Of a stretch of 64,000 nt of DNA, positions 45,034-54,272 are shown one piece after another. The notes beneath the pieces were generated by a model that saw only the letters and a list, made by a program, of their open reading frames with translations, was not told the DNA's origin and did not search any database. This DNA is from Bacteroidota bacterium (lineage in GTDB: Bacteria; Bacteroidota; Bacteroidia; Chitinophagales; Chitinophagaceae). Each line of letters opens with the position of its first letter. Position 1 is the stretch's first letter. Both the position numbers and the translations under genes were made by a program. The stretch covers positions 186,001 through 250,000 of the forward strand of contig JAEWJK010000009.1 of NCBI GenBank assembly GCA_023386555.1. The letters run 5' to 3'.

Positions 45034-46196
45034 GGTTGCAAGATAGCTTTGTATTGCTGATTAAATGTTTCTATTCCGAAGTTTTTAAAAGCATATTCTT
45101 TTGCTGTGATGTTCAGTGATCGGATTTTTTCTATAGTCAACCGGTTTAGCCATTGAATAGCTTCCGATAAAACGATCTGTTGATCCAAGGAACTAAATAA
45201 AAATCCATTTTGATCATTAATGTGCAAAGGAATATCGCCTACAGGTGTTGCCATAACAGCACAACCTCTTGCCATCGCTTCTATCAGAACAATAGGAAAG
45301 CCTTCTGTTGAAGATGGAATGATCAGAATATGATGTTGACAATATATATTATGTAGTTGATGAACATCACTAACATTGTTTAAAGCCTGTACATTGGAAG
45401 GTAGATTATTGAGAATACTTGGAGGCATTTCTCCCACCAAAGTGAATTCTAGCTGAGGTGTTTGTCTTGCGATATCAATGAATAATTCAGGACGTTTTTC
45501 AGGTGTACCTCTTCCAACAAAAAGTATTTTAATTTGTTCGTTAATGGGTTTACTACAATTTTCTCCAGGAAGTTCAATTGCATTCTGAATAAAGTTGATC
45601 CTACTATTATATTCTTTTGGGATATTTAGTTGTTGATATTGCTGCAGGTGTTCTTCAATTCGCAGCTTACTGATCATGATTGTCTTGCTGATAAAAGGCA
45701 GAAATGGAATACGTATCCATGAAAAACTATTGAATGAATGGATCAGTTCGACTTGTTTGATTGATTGGTAGATCCACGGACTGATTTTATATCCGAAATT
45801 TGATTGTCCATTGAATACAACCGGTTTATTCTTTTGTTGGTTGATATAAGTTGTGATCCTTCCTCTCCACACCAGGTTAAGAAAATAAAGCCATTTGTTA
45901 TCTGTGTATTTCGAAATATCTATAATCCTGCATTTGGAATTTTTGAACTCACTTAGAAATCTATCATCAACTGATTTCCTTGTAAAAAAGATAATGCTGT
46001 TTTCATTGCCTGTAGCTTTTACAATAGATGCATGAACCTTTTCTGCACCTCCGGTATGGTAGAAAGGAAAGAAAAAAAAGGTATCGTACTCTGTGCTTAA
46101 GGGTTGAAGTCTGGCAATTAATCTTCCAACCAAAATAAATGGCATGATGAAGATATTTTCAATCTTACGTTTGATTATATATCCGCTAAACTTCAT
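45030..46196 (-). CDS. Glycosyltransferase family 4
   Basis: A 388-residue GT-B fold enzyme. The C-terminal nucleotide-sugar-binding part has the ILFVGRGTPEKRPELFI segment and the GT4 signature PSSTEGFPIVLIEAMARG, followed by VGDIP. It overlaps the GT2 genes on both sides by 4 nt, consistent with one pathway. The sugar and linkage are unknown. Confidence 0.88.
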   Translation of the reverse strand: MKFSGYIIKRKIENIFIMPFILVGRLIARLQPLSTEYDTFFFFPFYHTGGAEKVHASIVKATGNENSIIFFTRKSVDDRFLSEFKNSKCRIIDISKYTDNKWLYFLNLVWRGRITTYINQQKNKPVVFNGQSNFGYKISPWIYQSIKQVELIHSFNSFSWIRIPFLPFISKTIMISKLRIEEHLQQYQQLNIPKEYNSRINFIQNAIELPGENCSKPINEQIKILFVGRGTPEKRPELFIDIARQTPQLEFTLVGEMPPSILNNLPSNVQALNNVSDVHQLHNIYCQHHILIIPSSTEGFPIVLIEAMARGCAVMATPVGDIPLHINDQNGFLFSSLDQQIVLSEAIQWLNRLTIEKIRSLNITAKEYAFKNFGIETFNQQYKAILQP

Positions 46197-47008
46197 TTGA
46201 ATATTTGTTTTACGGACTTACCAAAAGCCATAATGCGATCTCGTATCATCCATTTTCGAACCTCAGCTTCAAAATCACCCCACTTCTTTTCTCGTCTTCT
46301 TTGCGATAAGAACTTCTTTTTACAATGATAGTTTTTCAAAAAAGGATTCTGACTTCTTAAATATTTGCTTGTTACAGAAGTTGAATGTTCCCTGTAGTAG
46401 AGTAGAGGCTGTGGAATTTTTTCAATGACTAAACCATCAGCCAGCATTCGTAACCATAGATCGTAGTCTTCAATATTTTTTTGCGATTCGGCATACCTGT
46501 ACTGCTTCAAAATATTTGACCTGATCATCATTGTTGGATGAGCGAGGCAATTTTCTTTAGGCATTACTTTCCTGATAGCTTCACTGGTGTAAGTTTCCCT
46601 GTCGAGTTTCCATTTAGGTTTTTCTTTTGCATTTTCGTCAATGATCTTAATGAAAGTTCCTACAGCAGCAGTTTCAGGATGATGTAAAAGCCAGTGAACC
46701 TCCTTTTCAATTCTATCGTTCGTGGCAATATCATCAGCATCCATTCTTGCAATCAGTTCTCCTTTGGATTCATCAATAGCTCGGTTGAGAGAATAGATCA
46801 GTCCTTTGTTGCCATCGTTTTCTAAAATTCTCAATCGCTGATCAGCAATAGATGAAAGTATAGAAGAAGTATTATCAGTTGAACCATCATTAATTATAAT
46901 CAGTTCAAAATTATCGTACACCTGTTGTAAAATACTGTTGACTGCTTCTGAAATATATTTTTCGCAGTTATATGCAGGAAGAATAATGCTTACGAGGGGC
47001 AGCCACAT
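46193..47008 (-). CDS. Glycosyltransferase family 2
   Basis: A 271-residue GT2 enzyme: SIILPAYNCEKYI at the start, INDGSTDNT near 40, and the DxD-type ARMDADDIA. The C-terminal part is basic and aromatic. First gene of the three-gene glycosyltransferase operon; the promoter must lie between 47009 and the YfhO terminator at about 47042. Confidence 0.9.
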   Translation of the reverse strand: MWLPLVSIILPAYNCEKYISEAVNSILQQVYDNFELIIINDGSTDNTSSILSSIADQRLRILENDGNKGLIYSLNRAIDESKGELIARMDADDIATNDRIEKEVHWLLHHPETAAVGTFIKIIDENAKEKPKWKLDRETYTSEAIRKVMPKENCLAHPTMMIRSNILKQYRYAESQKNIEDYDLWLRMLADGLVIEKIPQPLLYYREHSTSVTSKYLRSQNPFLKNYHCKKKFLSQRRREKKWGDFEAEVRKWMIRDRIMAFGKSVKQIFK

Positions 47009-47041
47009 AGTTGCAAGATAATGCTGATAATGCTATAAAAA

Positions 47042-47068
47042 AACTGTCCTGCTTTTGACAGGACAGTT
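47042..47068 (-). terminator. Rho-independent terminator after the YfhO gene
   Basis: AACTGTCCTG, loop of 7, CAGGACAGTT. On the minus strand it is followed by a T-run, so it ends YfhO transcription and separates it from the glycosyltransferase operon. Confidence 0.9.
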
Positions 47069-47085
47069 CAAAAATTAATCATAGA

Positions 47086-49578
47086 TTAATAATTATCTTC
47101 TATTACAACTGGTTCTTTTTTCTTGTAAAAAGTCCATAGTCCAAAACCAAGCAAAGCGATCATTAATATTGAACAGATCAAGGTAATGGTGCTTCCAATC
47201 TTATGACTGGCAGGATCAAATTTGAATTCAATCGTATGATCACCTGCAGGTATATGCATTGCTCTCAACACATAATTGGCTTTTACATAATCTGCTTCTT
47301 TCCCATCAATGTATGCAGTCCATCCTTTAGCGTAATACACTTCACTAAATACTGCAAACTGGGGAGCTGTGGAAGAACTTTTATAGGTGACAATATCATT
47401 ATCATTTTTTACCAATTCAATTTTTGCTGATGAATCAAAACTGAAAGGCTTATTCGCCGCTGATTGAAATTTCTTATCGATCACAACAGTATCAGCAGGA
47501 TTAAATGTTGTGAGTGCATTCATTTCCTCGTGAGGTGTATTAACCCATTTGATTGTTTTTACAAACCATGCTGCACCAAGAGCATCAGGGTTAGGATATA
47601 CCTGAGATCCTTCCTGTCCACCACTGATGATGTATTTTGTATTCAGCATGTTTATCACAGGCATGCAGTTTGGAAAATTGTATAACTGCTTTTCAATAAG
47701 ATCCTGGTATATGCTAAGTTTTGCAGGATGATAACCACCAATTGAATTATGGAAATAAGCAGTCATGGCTCCCTGGTTGAAAGCACCACGAATGCCATCA
47801 TGTCTCAGATCAAGAATTCTGTAGTAGCTTTTATCTTGTAAAATCTGCTGATCTTCTTTTGTAGGTTCAAAATTTTGTGATTGATATTCTTCAGGATCCT
47901 GGTATCGTTCAGCATTTAAATATTTAGCATTGATTGCCATTACATCTATAAAAGCAAACAATCCTACAATAGCCATAGCTATATTCCTTCCTGCTTTGTT
48001 CGTAAGGTGTAGCCAGATAACTAGTGCAGCAATGCCTGCAAAAAATGCAGACCGTACAATATCCATCAGGAATAAATGCTGCCTGTCTTCTTTTAATCCG
48101 GAGAGGAATGCTTTTAATGCTTGTTGAATTTGCTCTGGATATTGACTGATATTAGAAAGGATGTTTTTATCCAAATCACCACTATAATCTAACGACATAT
48201 AAAGCAATAACGCCACACCAAAGATTCCTGCAACAATGTATAAGCCTTTTTTGAAAGCCGGTAATAAGTTGATCTTTTCAGTATTGAAAAGTAGTTTGTT
48301 TAATGTCATCACAGCCATCATGCAAAGCAAAAATGTTGGAATAACGATGATCATACTTGGAGCCCTAAACTTGTCGTAGAAAGGAAGCACATTTAACATT
48401 AGTTTATTGAAGTCCAGGAAGTATGATCCCCAGCTTAATAATATGCTGAAGACTATTGTTGCAAGTATCCACCATTTATGTTTGTTGGATAGAACAGCAA
48501 AACCTAATAATGCAAGAAAGCAAATAATGGCACCAACGTAAGGAGGACCATCGGTTGAGCCAATTCCACCCCAATAAAACATATAAGGTAATTGCGATGC
48601 AACCTGTGGTGCTGGAGATTCCTGTACTCTTTGAATGGCTTTGGATTCTTCCTGGTCAATTTCCCATCCAAACCTGCTTCCTCCATACATTCTTGGAAAC
48701 ATCATTACAAATGGTTCAGGTTTGGCCATGCTATAACTGAGTGCATAATCTTCACTCAGACCGTCCTTGCCAATATTACTTTTTCCATCTGCCAACTGGC
48801 TTCCACCTCTTATCGTTTCTTTGGAATATTCATACGTAGTAAACAATGTAACGGCATTCGATAAAACACCTACCAATCCGGCAACAATTGCAAATGATGC
48901 AGCTACCATCATGTGTTTGTATTGTTTGCTCATGATCCATCTTATTGCATACCCAATAGACATGATGAAAGCAATGATCAAAGCATAGTAGGTGATCTGG
49001 AGGTGATTTACACTGATCAATGCTCCGGTGAATGCTGCTGTTAATCCGGCACCCAGCCAATATCTTTTTTCGTAGATTAGAATAACTCCTGCAATCAATC
49101 CAGGCATTAAGGCAATGGATAACATTTTTGTATCATGTCCTGCACCAACAATGATTGGATTATAGGTTGCATAAGCATAAGCCAAAGCTCCGATGATTGC
49201 TATGTATGGTCTTATTCTCAATACAAGGCAAAAGATGTAAAAACAAACACAGGCAAGAAAAAAGAACTTAAAAGGTTTTGGTAAGAACAGTGATAAAACT
49301 TCCTGCACATAATATGGCACTACATTGTTTGCTTTGGTAGCAATCATGTAGCTTGGCATTCCGCTGAACATGCTTTTTGTCCATAAGGGAGCTTCACCAT
49401 GAGTTTCTTTGTAATCGTAAATATCTTTGGCCATTGCTTTCCATTGAGTGATATCATGCTGTTGCAGCACTTTACCTTCAAGGGCCGGTTTGCAGTAAAT
49501 AAGAGCTACGATCAGGAATATAACCACGGCAATAACATGTGGTATCAGGGGCTTCCAGGAAAATTTCTTCATTGTCAA
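47086..49578 (-). CDS. YfhO family membrane protein
   Basis: An 830-residue integral membrane protein of the YfhO family, with about a dozen membrane helices in the first 560 or so residues, a soluble beta-rich domain with Pro/Asn-rich loops, and one final helix near the C-terminus (about 797-817). YfhO relatives are GT-C-like and have been linked to glycosylation of lipoteichoic acid or other surface polymers in Gram-positives; the role in Bacteroidota is unknown. It has its own terminator. Confidence 0.85.
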   Translation of the reverse strand: MTMKKFSWKPLIPHVIAVVIFLIVALIYCKPALEGKVLQQHDITQWKAMAKDIYDYKETHGEAPLWTKSMFSGMPSYMIATKANNVVPYYVQEVLSLFLPKPFKFFFLACVCFYIFCLVLRIRPYIAIIGALAYAYATYNPIIVGAGHDTKMLSIALMPGLIAGVILIYEKRYWLGAGLTAAFTGALISVNHLQITYYALIIAFIMSIGYAIRWIMSKQYKHMMVAASFAIVAGLVGVLSNAVTLFTTYEYSKETIRGGSQLADGKSNIGKDGLSEDYALSYSMAKPEPFVMMFPRMYGGSRFGWEIDQEESKAIQRVQESPAPQVASQLPYMFYWGGIGSTDGPPYVGAIICFLALLGFAVLSNKHKWWILATIVFSILLSWGSYFLDFNKLMLNVLPFYDKFRAPSMIIVIPTFLLCMMAVMTLNKLLFNTEKINLLPAFKKGLYIVAGIFGVALLLYMSLDYSGDLDKNILSNISQYPEQIQQALKAFLSGLKEDRQHLFLMDIVRSAFFAGIAALVIWLHLTNKAGRNIAMAIVGLFAFIDVMAINAKYLNAERYQDPEEYQSQNFEPTKEDQQILQDKSYYRILDLRHDGIRGAFNQGAMTAYFHNSIGGYHPAKLSIYQDLIEKQLYNFPNCMPVINMLNTKYIISGGQEGSQVYPNPDALGAAWFVKTIKWVNTPHEEMNALTTFNPADTVVIDKKFQSAANKPFSFDSSAKIELVKNDNDIVTYKSSSTAPQFAVFSEVYYAKGWTAYIDGKEADYVKANYVLRAMHIPAGDHTIEFKFDPASHKIGSTITLICSILMIALLGFGLWTFYKKKEPVVIEDNY

Positions 49579-49621
49579 TTTTTAGCAGAAAGCAAATTAA
49601 TAGTATTTTACACGAATTGAT

Positions 49622-49906
49622 ATGAGAACATTGCTATTTCTTTCGAGAGTTGCTGTTTTGATGAATGTGATGTTCCTGCTTTTTCTTGCAGGACGATTTA
49701 ACCTGTTACCCATCGAAAACAATTATCTGAAAGGTGTGATCATCACAACAGGATGGGGTATTTCATTCATCTTAAATATGGCTTTGCATCCCTTCATATT
49801 TATTATGTTGATATTGCGAAAACAGATGTCAATTCCGGGTTGGATCATCGGCTTTAATCTACTCTGTTTTCTGCTTCAGATATTCTTTTATTTCTTTACA
49901 TCATGA
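49622..49906 (+). CDS. Small membrane protein upstream of yhhQ
   Basis: A 94-residue protein with three hydrophobic segments and a short basic loop (RKQMSIPGW). Its stop overlaps the yhhQ ATG by 4 nt, indicating co-translation. No family was recognised; a small partner or assembly factor for the transporter is possible but unproven. Confidence 0.65.
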   Translation: MRTLLFLSRVAVLMNVMFLLFLAGRFNLLPIENNYLKGVIITTGWGISFILNMALHPFIFIMLILRKQMSIPGWIIGFNLLCFLLQIFFYFFTS

Positions 49907-50706
49907 TACATAACCTCATCAAAGACAAATCAGCCAGGCTTTTTGTTGTATTGGGAGGTTTTTTTATTGCCAATGCATTGATCGCTGAAATCATTGGTGT
50001 TAAGATATTTTCACTGGAGAAAACGCTTGGTTTCGATCCCTTCAGTTTTTCACTGTTAGGAGAAAACGGATTAGGTTTTTCACTGACTGCAGGTGTATTG
50101 CTATGGCCTGTCGTATTCATCATGACCGATATCATCAATGAATATTACGGACCCAAAGGAGTGAGGTTACTTTCTTATCTCACTGTAGGTTTAATCGCCT
50201 ATGCATTTATTGCGTTTGTTTCGGCAATAGCATTAACTCCACCTGATTGGTGGAATGGATCTAACGAAGATGTACCTGATCTGCAGAATTCTTATAAAGC
50301 TGTGTTAGGCCAAAGTAACTGGATCATCATTGGTTCTTTGATCGCATTTTTGATTGGACAGATCATTGATGTAATGGCATTTCACCGGATAAAAAAAGCA
50401 ACAGGAGAGAAAAAGATTTGGTTAAGGGCTACCGGTTCTACAATGATCTCTCAGTTGATAGACAGTTATATTGTATTATTGGTTGCATTTTATATTGGTG
50501 CTGACTGGAGTATTCAGAAAGTACTGGCAATAGGTACTGTAAACTATATCTATAAATTCCTGATGGCTGTTGTATTAACTCCGGTAATTTATCTTGTACA
50601 TGGCATCATTGAAAAATATCTTGGGCGTGAACTGGCTGCAAAAATGAAAAGATCGGCTATGGAAAAACAAAATGATGAATTTGAAAATATTCCTGCAGCA
50701 GGTTAG
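49903..50706 (+). CDS. yhhQ: Queuosine precursor transporter
   Basis: A 267-residue VUT/YhhQ family membrane protein with about six helices, which imports queuosine precursors for tRNA modification. Characteristic segments are the MTDIINEYYGPKG motif and the RATGSTMISQLIDSYIV segment. It converges on the Nudix gene, with a 4-nt overlap of the two stop regions. It is coupled to the small upstream membrane protein. Confidence 0.88.
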   Translation: MIHNLIKDKSARLFVVLGGFFIANALIAEIIGVKIFSLEKTLGFDPFSFSLLGENGLGFSLTAGVLLWPVVFIMTDIINEYYGPKGVRLLSYLTVGLIAYAFIAFVSAIALTPPDWWNGSNEDVPDLQNSYKAVLGQSNWIIIGSLIAFLIGQIIDVMAFHRIKKATGEKKIWLRATGSTMISQLIDSYIVLLVAFYIGADWSIQKVLAIGTVNYIYKFLMAVVLTPVIYLVHGIIEKYLGRELAAKMKRSAMEKQNDEFENIPAAG

Positions 50707-51158
50707 AAGTTTTCTTTTATCATATTAACTACCAACTTATCAATCGGTAGATCCATCATCGATTCATTTAACTCATTAATCGAAATCCACCTGAAAACTT
50801 CAGCTTCACCTTCAGGATCTGAGATTTGATGAGGAATAAAATCAAATCGATCTGTTTTTGTTTCCAGTTGAGAAGCATCTCCATGAACCCAATAATAGAT
50901 TGAGATGATCTGGTCGTTATTATTAAAGGCAGAAACCTGGAAAAAATCTGTGGTATAAATATGATCACCCACTTCAACATCTAATCCTGTTTCTTCTTTG
51001 AATTCTCTTTTCAAACAATCCCTGGTTCCTTCGCCAAATTCTAATCCACCACCCGGAAATTTAGTAAAGAATCCTCCTCGGATATATTCATCACTCAGCA
51101 GAATTCTTTTTTTATCATCTACCAAAAGACCATACACTCGTATGTTGAATCTTGCCAT
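50703..51158 (-). CDS. Nudix hydrolase
   Basis: A 151-residue Nudix hydrolase that would split a nucleoside-diphosphate-linked substrate. The Nudix box is complete (GGGLEFGEGTRDCLKREFKE followed by ETGL). The start is placed at the ATG giving MARFNIRVYG, which overlaps the corA stop as TAATG; a longer frame begins at 51191 inside corA. The substrate is not predictable. It is coupled behind corA. Confidence 0.87.
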   Translation of the reverse strand: MARFNIRVYGLLVDDKKRILLSDEYIRGGFFTKFPGGGLEFGEGTRDCLKREFKEETGLDVEVGDHIYTTDFFQVSAFNNNDQIISIYYWVHGDASQLETKTDRFDFIPHQISDPEGEAEVFRWISINELNESMMDLPIDKLVVNMIKENF

Positions 51159-52099
51159 TACCGGAATACTTTTTTTCTCAGGAAGAACCATCCAATTATA
51201 ACAGATATGAGAAATGAAAGAAAGGCAACTACATAAAATGCGTAAGGTGAATGCTCAAAACCACTCGGCACATTCATTCCAAATAAGCTGGCCACCAAAA
51301 CAGGAAAAGTAAGTACAATTGTAATCACAGCCAATCTCTTTAGCACCTGGTTCTGGTTATTAGCAATGATACTGGCAAAAGCATCCATTGTGCTGCTAAG
51401 GATGTTCGTATAAATATTTGCCATCTCCAAAGCCTGTGAGGTATCTACAATAAGATCATTCAAAAATTCTCTTTCTTCTTCATTCAGGGAAAGAAAGTTT
51501 GTTCGTTCCAATTTCATCATCAGCATTTCGTTACTTCTTAAAGCTGTAACGTAATACACCAAACTTTTTTGAATACGCATCAAATGCAACAACTCTTCAT
51601 TTCGGCTACTATCGTACAGTTTTTGTTCGTACATATTTCGCCTGTTGTTGATCTCTTTGAGGTGCTCCATGTAATTAAGAACGATCTTCTCAAATACTTT
51701 CAATACCATCATGCTTCGTCTTTGAGGCAGATCTTTTTCAAAACTGTTCAGCGATTTTTTTATAGCACCATTATCGAAAGAGTTCACCGTTACGATCTGG
51801 TTATGCGTTAGAATAATACAGATGGGAATAGTTATATAATAGGCATCACTATCGTTAAAAGAATTATTTTCTGTTGGTGTTTTTATAACAATGAACTTAA
51901 CATTGTCTTCCAATTCATAACGTGGCCTTTCATCGATATCCAGGGAATCACGCAGAAACTCAATTGGTATTTCCAGCTTCTCACTCAGCTCAATAAATTC
52001 TTCTTCCCTGAACGGAGGAACAAGATTCACCCACACAGCCTGGTCAGCTTTATCTACTTCAAGGGTTTGGCTATTGATATTTTTGAAATACTGTATCAT
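51158..52099 (-). CDS. corA: CorA family divalent-cation transporter
   Basis: A 313-residue CorA-type channel for Mg2+ (or other divalent cations). The soluble N-terminal part is followed by the long coiled stalk helix and two C-terminal helices. The GMN motif is present (LFGMNVPSG) at the loop between the helices, and the C-terminus is basic (RKKVFR). Overlaps the Nudix gene as TAATG. No regulatory RNA was seen upstream. Confidence 0.93.
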   Translation of the reverse strand: MIQYFKNINSQTLEVDKADQAVWVNLVPPFREEEFIELSEKLEIPIEFLRDSLDIDERPRYELEDNVKFIVIKTPTENNSFNDSDAYYITIPICIILTHNQIVTVNSFDNGAIKKSLNSFEKDLPQRRSMMVLKVFEKIVLNYMEHLKEINNRRNMYEQKLYDSSRNEELLHLMRIQKSLVYYVTALRSNEMLMMKLERTNFLSLNEEEREFLNDLIVDTSQALEMANIYTNILSSTMDAFASIIANNQNQVLKRLAVITIVLTFPVLVASLFGMNVPSGFEHSPYAFYVVAFLSFLISVIIGWFFLRKKVFR

Positions 52100-52149
52100 C
52101 CGATGATATAAGTGGACGAAAGTAATTGAAATATTTAGGAAGCCAACTG

Positions 52150-52260
52150 TAGATTATCATGGCTTCTTCGTTGTGTCAAATCGACGAAGGAGATTCACCG
52201 AAACAAAAATCAAAAATAAAACGCTGAGGTACTCACTTGTACTGAAGATCATTGATCAGC
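52150..52260 (+). repeat. Intergenic repeat, copy 11 (GTGTCAC subtype, split)
   Basis: The left half TTCTTCGTTGTGTCA is at about 52164-52178 and the right half CTCACTTGTAC at 52232-52242. In other copies these are adjacent; here 53 nt (52179-52231) intervene. The left arm folds AGCCA / TGGCT. Confidence 0.8.
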
Positions 52261-52261
52261 A

Positions 52262-53044
52262 TCAAGCATCAAGTTCAATCTCACCCTTAAACACAAATGT
52301 AGCAGGACCACAAAGCCAGATATTCTCAAAGTGCTCATCATCTATTTTATCAAATTCTACAGCAAGTTTACCACCCATCGTTTCAACATCAACACGATTG
52401 AAACCTTTATCGTTATGAGCAAATACCAAAGCTGCAGCCGTAACACCTGTCCCACAACTAAAAGTTTCATCTTCTACACCTCTTTCATAAGTACGAACAG
52501 CTATTGAATCTTCTTTTTGTTCTACAAAATTTACATTAATGCCTTGTGCTGCAAATGCACGGCTATTACGGATTTCTCTTCCCTCTTTGTAAACATTAAG
52601 TCCTTTGATGTCTTGTACTGGTTTTATATAGTGTGGAGAGCCAGTATTTAAAATAGCATCACCACGATTGTGATCTACTTTGTTTACATCCAACATTTTT
52701 AAGTTAATCCAACCCTTCTTATCAAACTCAGCATCATGATCTCCATCAACCGCTAAAAATCTATACTTATCTCTTTTGATGCCCATATCGGCAGCAAATT
52801 TTACCAAACATCTTCCGCCATTGCCACACATACTGCTTGGCCTGCCATCAGAATTGAAATAGATCATTTCAAAATCATAAGCAGGTTTAGTATTCAGCAA
52901 CATCAATCCATCTGCACCAATACCAAATCTTCTGTCGCAAAGAAATTTTACTTGTTGTTTTGAGAGGTTTATATCATTATTGCGATTATCAATGATGATA
53001 AAATCGTTTCCTGTTCCGTGATATTTGTAAAATGTGATTTTCAT
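52262..53044 (-). CDS. dapF: Diaminopimelate epimerase
   Basis: Converts LL- to meso-diaminopimelate for lysine and peptidoglycan. A 260-residue protein of two-domain fold with the catalytic Cys73 (SMCGNGGRC) and Cys197 (FSCGTG). Its ATG overlaps the pyrR stop as TAATG, so it is the second gene of a pyrR-dapF unit. Confidence 0.96.
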   Translation of the reverse strand: MKITFYKYHGTGNDFIIIDNRNNDINLSKQQVKFLCDRRFGIGADGLMLLNTKPAYDFEMIYFNSDGRPSSMCGNGGRCLVKFAADMGIKRDKYRFLAVDGDHDAEFDKKGWINLKMLDVNKVDHNRGDAILNTGSPHYIKPVQDIKGLNVYKEGREIRNSRAFAAQGINVNFVEQKEDSIAVRTYERGVEDETFSCGTGVTAAALVFAHNDKGFNRVDVETMGGKLAVEFDKIDDEHFENIWLCGPATFVFKGEIELDA

Positions 53045-53562
53045 TAGATCAGCACAACTTCATTTCGTTCATCTTTTTCTTTCCAGTTCACTTTTACTTT
53101 TTGAGAGGCAAAAGTGTCAATAGCTCTTCCGCAATAATCAGGCTGAATAGGTAGTTCACGACTGAATCTCCTGTCTATCAGCACACATAGTTCAACTTTA
53201 GAAGGTCTGCCAAAATCAAGTAACGCATCTAAAGCAGCTCTGATAGTTCTGCCGGTGAATAGTACATCATCAATAAGAATGACCTGTTTGTTTTCTATGC
53301 TGAAAGGAATATCTGTTTTATTGGCTATATGCAATTCTGTACGAACATCGTCTCTATAGAAAGTAATATCCAGCTTGCCATAAGATATATTACTCGAAAC
53401 AAGTTTACGAAGTTCATCAACAACTTTATCGCTCAGGAAAATCCCTCTTGGCTGCAGACCAATGATCACCGTTTCTTTCATTTCAAGATGGTTCTCATAA
53501 ATCTGCCTGGCCAGTCTTTTTACGGTTATCTTAACCTGGTCTTCTGTAAGAATTGATTTCAA
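53044..53562 (-). CDS. pyrR: PyrR: pyrimidine regulator / uracil phosphoribosyltransferase
   Basis: A PRPP-binding phosphoribosyltransferase-fold protein. The PRPP loop VILIDDVLFTGRTIRAALD and the IGLQPRGIFLSDK segment are clear. The start is a judgement: a GTG at 53604 gives 186 residues, but TTG at 53562 gives KSILTEDQVKIT, the family-like beginning, and is preferred (173 residues). In other bacteria PyrR controls pyr genes by RNA attenuation, and some members have uracil phosphoribosyltransferase activity. pyrB lies 2.2 kb away and carA 19 kb away. It forms a unit with dapF. Confidence 0.9.
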   Translation of the reverse strand: MKSILTEDQVKITVKRLARQIYENHLEMKETVIIGLQPRGIFLSDKVVDELRKLVSSNISYGKLDITFYRDDVRTELHIANKTDIPFSIENKQVILIDDVLFTGRTIRAALDALLDFGRPSKVELCVLIDRRFSRELPIQPDYCGRAIDTFASQKVKVNWKEKDERNEVVLI

Positions 53563-53612
53563 ACCTCGGAAGTTTAGGAAGTAAAAATAACCTACATACT
53601 CCACTTAAAAAA

Positions 53613-54008
53613 TTATGATGCTTTTGGTTTTATCTCCAGCTTTGGGAGTAAAGACATGATGAAGATGAGTATTGACAGAATAAGACTTACATAAAGTCCC
53701 CATTGTCTTATTGGTGTTTCTCCATAAAACTGAACAGCAAGTATGATGAAATTTCTTATACTCCATCCCATATTGAACATGGTAAAAAAGATATTCGTTC
53801 TTTTAGCCCAGATCTTTGGAATAGCAAAAAGTAAAATGCTTGCAGAGGTAACATAGATATTCATCAATCCCGGTTTACCAAAATTTGTGTTTGGAGCCGA
53901 CATGCCAGTAACCAGGATATCTTTACTCTCAATATAACTCCAGGGAGAAAAGCACACTGCTATCAGCCCTATTCCTAAGATAATTCCAATCAATTGAGAG
54001 TATTTCAT
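53613..54008 (-). CDS. Four-helix membrane protein of unknown function
   Basis: A 131-residue protein with four hydrophobic segments and a short periplasmic-type loop after the first helix (CFSPWSYIESKD). No family was recognised. It lies between the tRNA-Cys and pyrR genes on the same strand as pyrR; the gap to the upstream pyrR start is small, so co-transcription into pyrR is possible. Confidence 0.65.
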   Translation of the reverse strand: MKYSQLIGIILGIGLIAVCFSPWSYIESKDILVTGMSAPNTNFGKPGLMNIYVTSASILLFAIPKIWAKRTNIFFTMFNMGWSIRNFIILAVQFYGETPIRQWGLYVSLILSILIFIMSLLPKLEIKPKAS

Positions 54009-54055
54009 GAACGCTATAATTTAAAAGACCCTGAAGTTTCCTTCAAGGTCTGTTG

Positions 54056-54126
54056 AGGTCCCGAGCGGATTCGAACCGCTGTGGAAGCTTTTGCAGAGCT
54101 CTGCCTAGCCACTCGGCCACAGGACC
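54056..54126 (-). tRNA. trnC: tRNA-Cys (anticodon GCA)
   Basis: On the minus strand a 71-nt cloverleaf: acceptor GGTCCTG / CGGGACC (one G-U), D-arm GCC / GGC, anticodon arm GAGCT-CTGCAAA-AGCTT with GCA anticodon, short variable CCAC, T-arm AGCGG-TTCGAAT-CCGCT, and U73, the discriminator typical of tRNA-Cys. CCA is not encoded. It stands alone, with no sign of an integrated element at its 3' end. Confidence 0.95.
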
Positions 54127-54272
54127 AAAATTCGCTGCGAAAATAGGAGGAAAAATTCAATGTGCCAATTTGCAAATGTTCCAATTCGCTATTACAAAAT
54201 TGATCAACTTCAATTTTGCAAATCAGCACATTAGCACATTCGTCGTATTTTCACATTTGATAATTAAACATT

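Noticed and set aside
54056..54126. tRNA-Cys as an attachment site of an integrated element
   Set aside because: There is no repeated tRNA 3' end and no integrase nearby; both flanks are ordinary genes.
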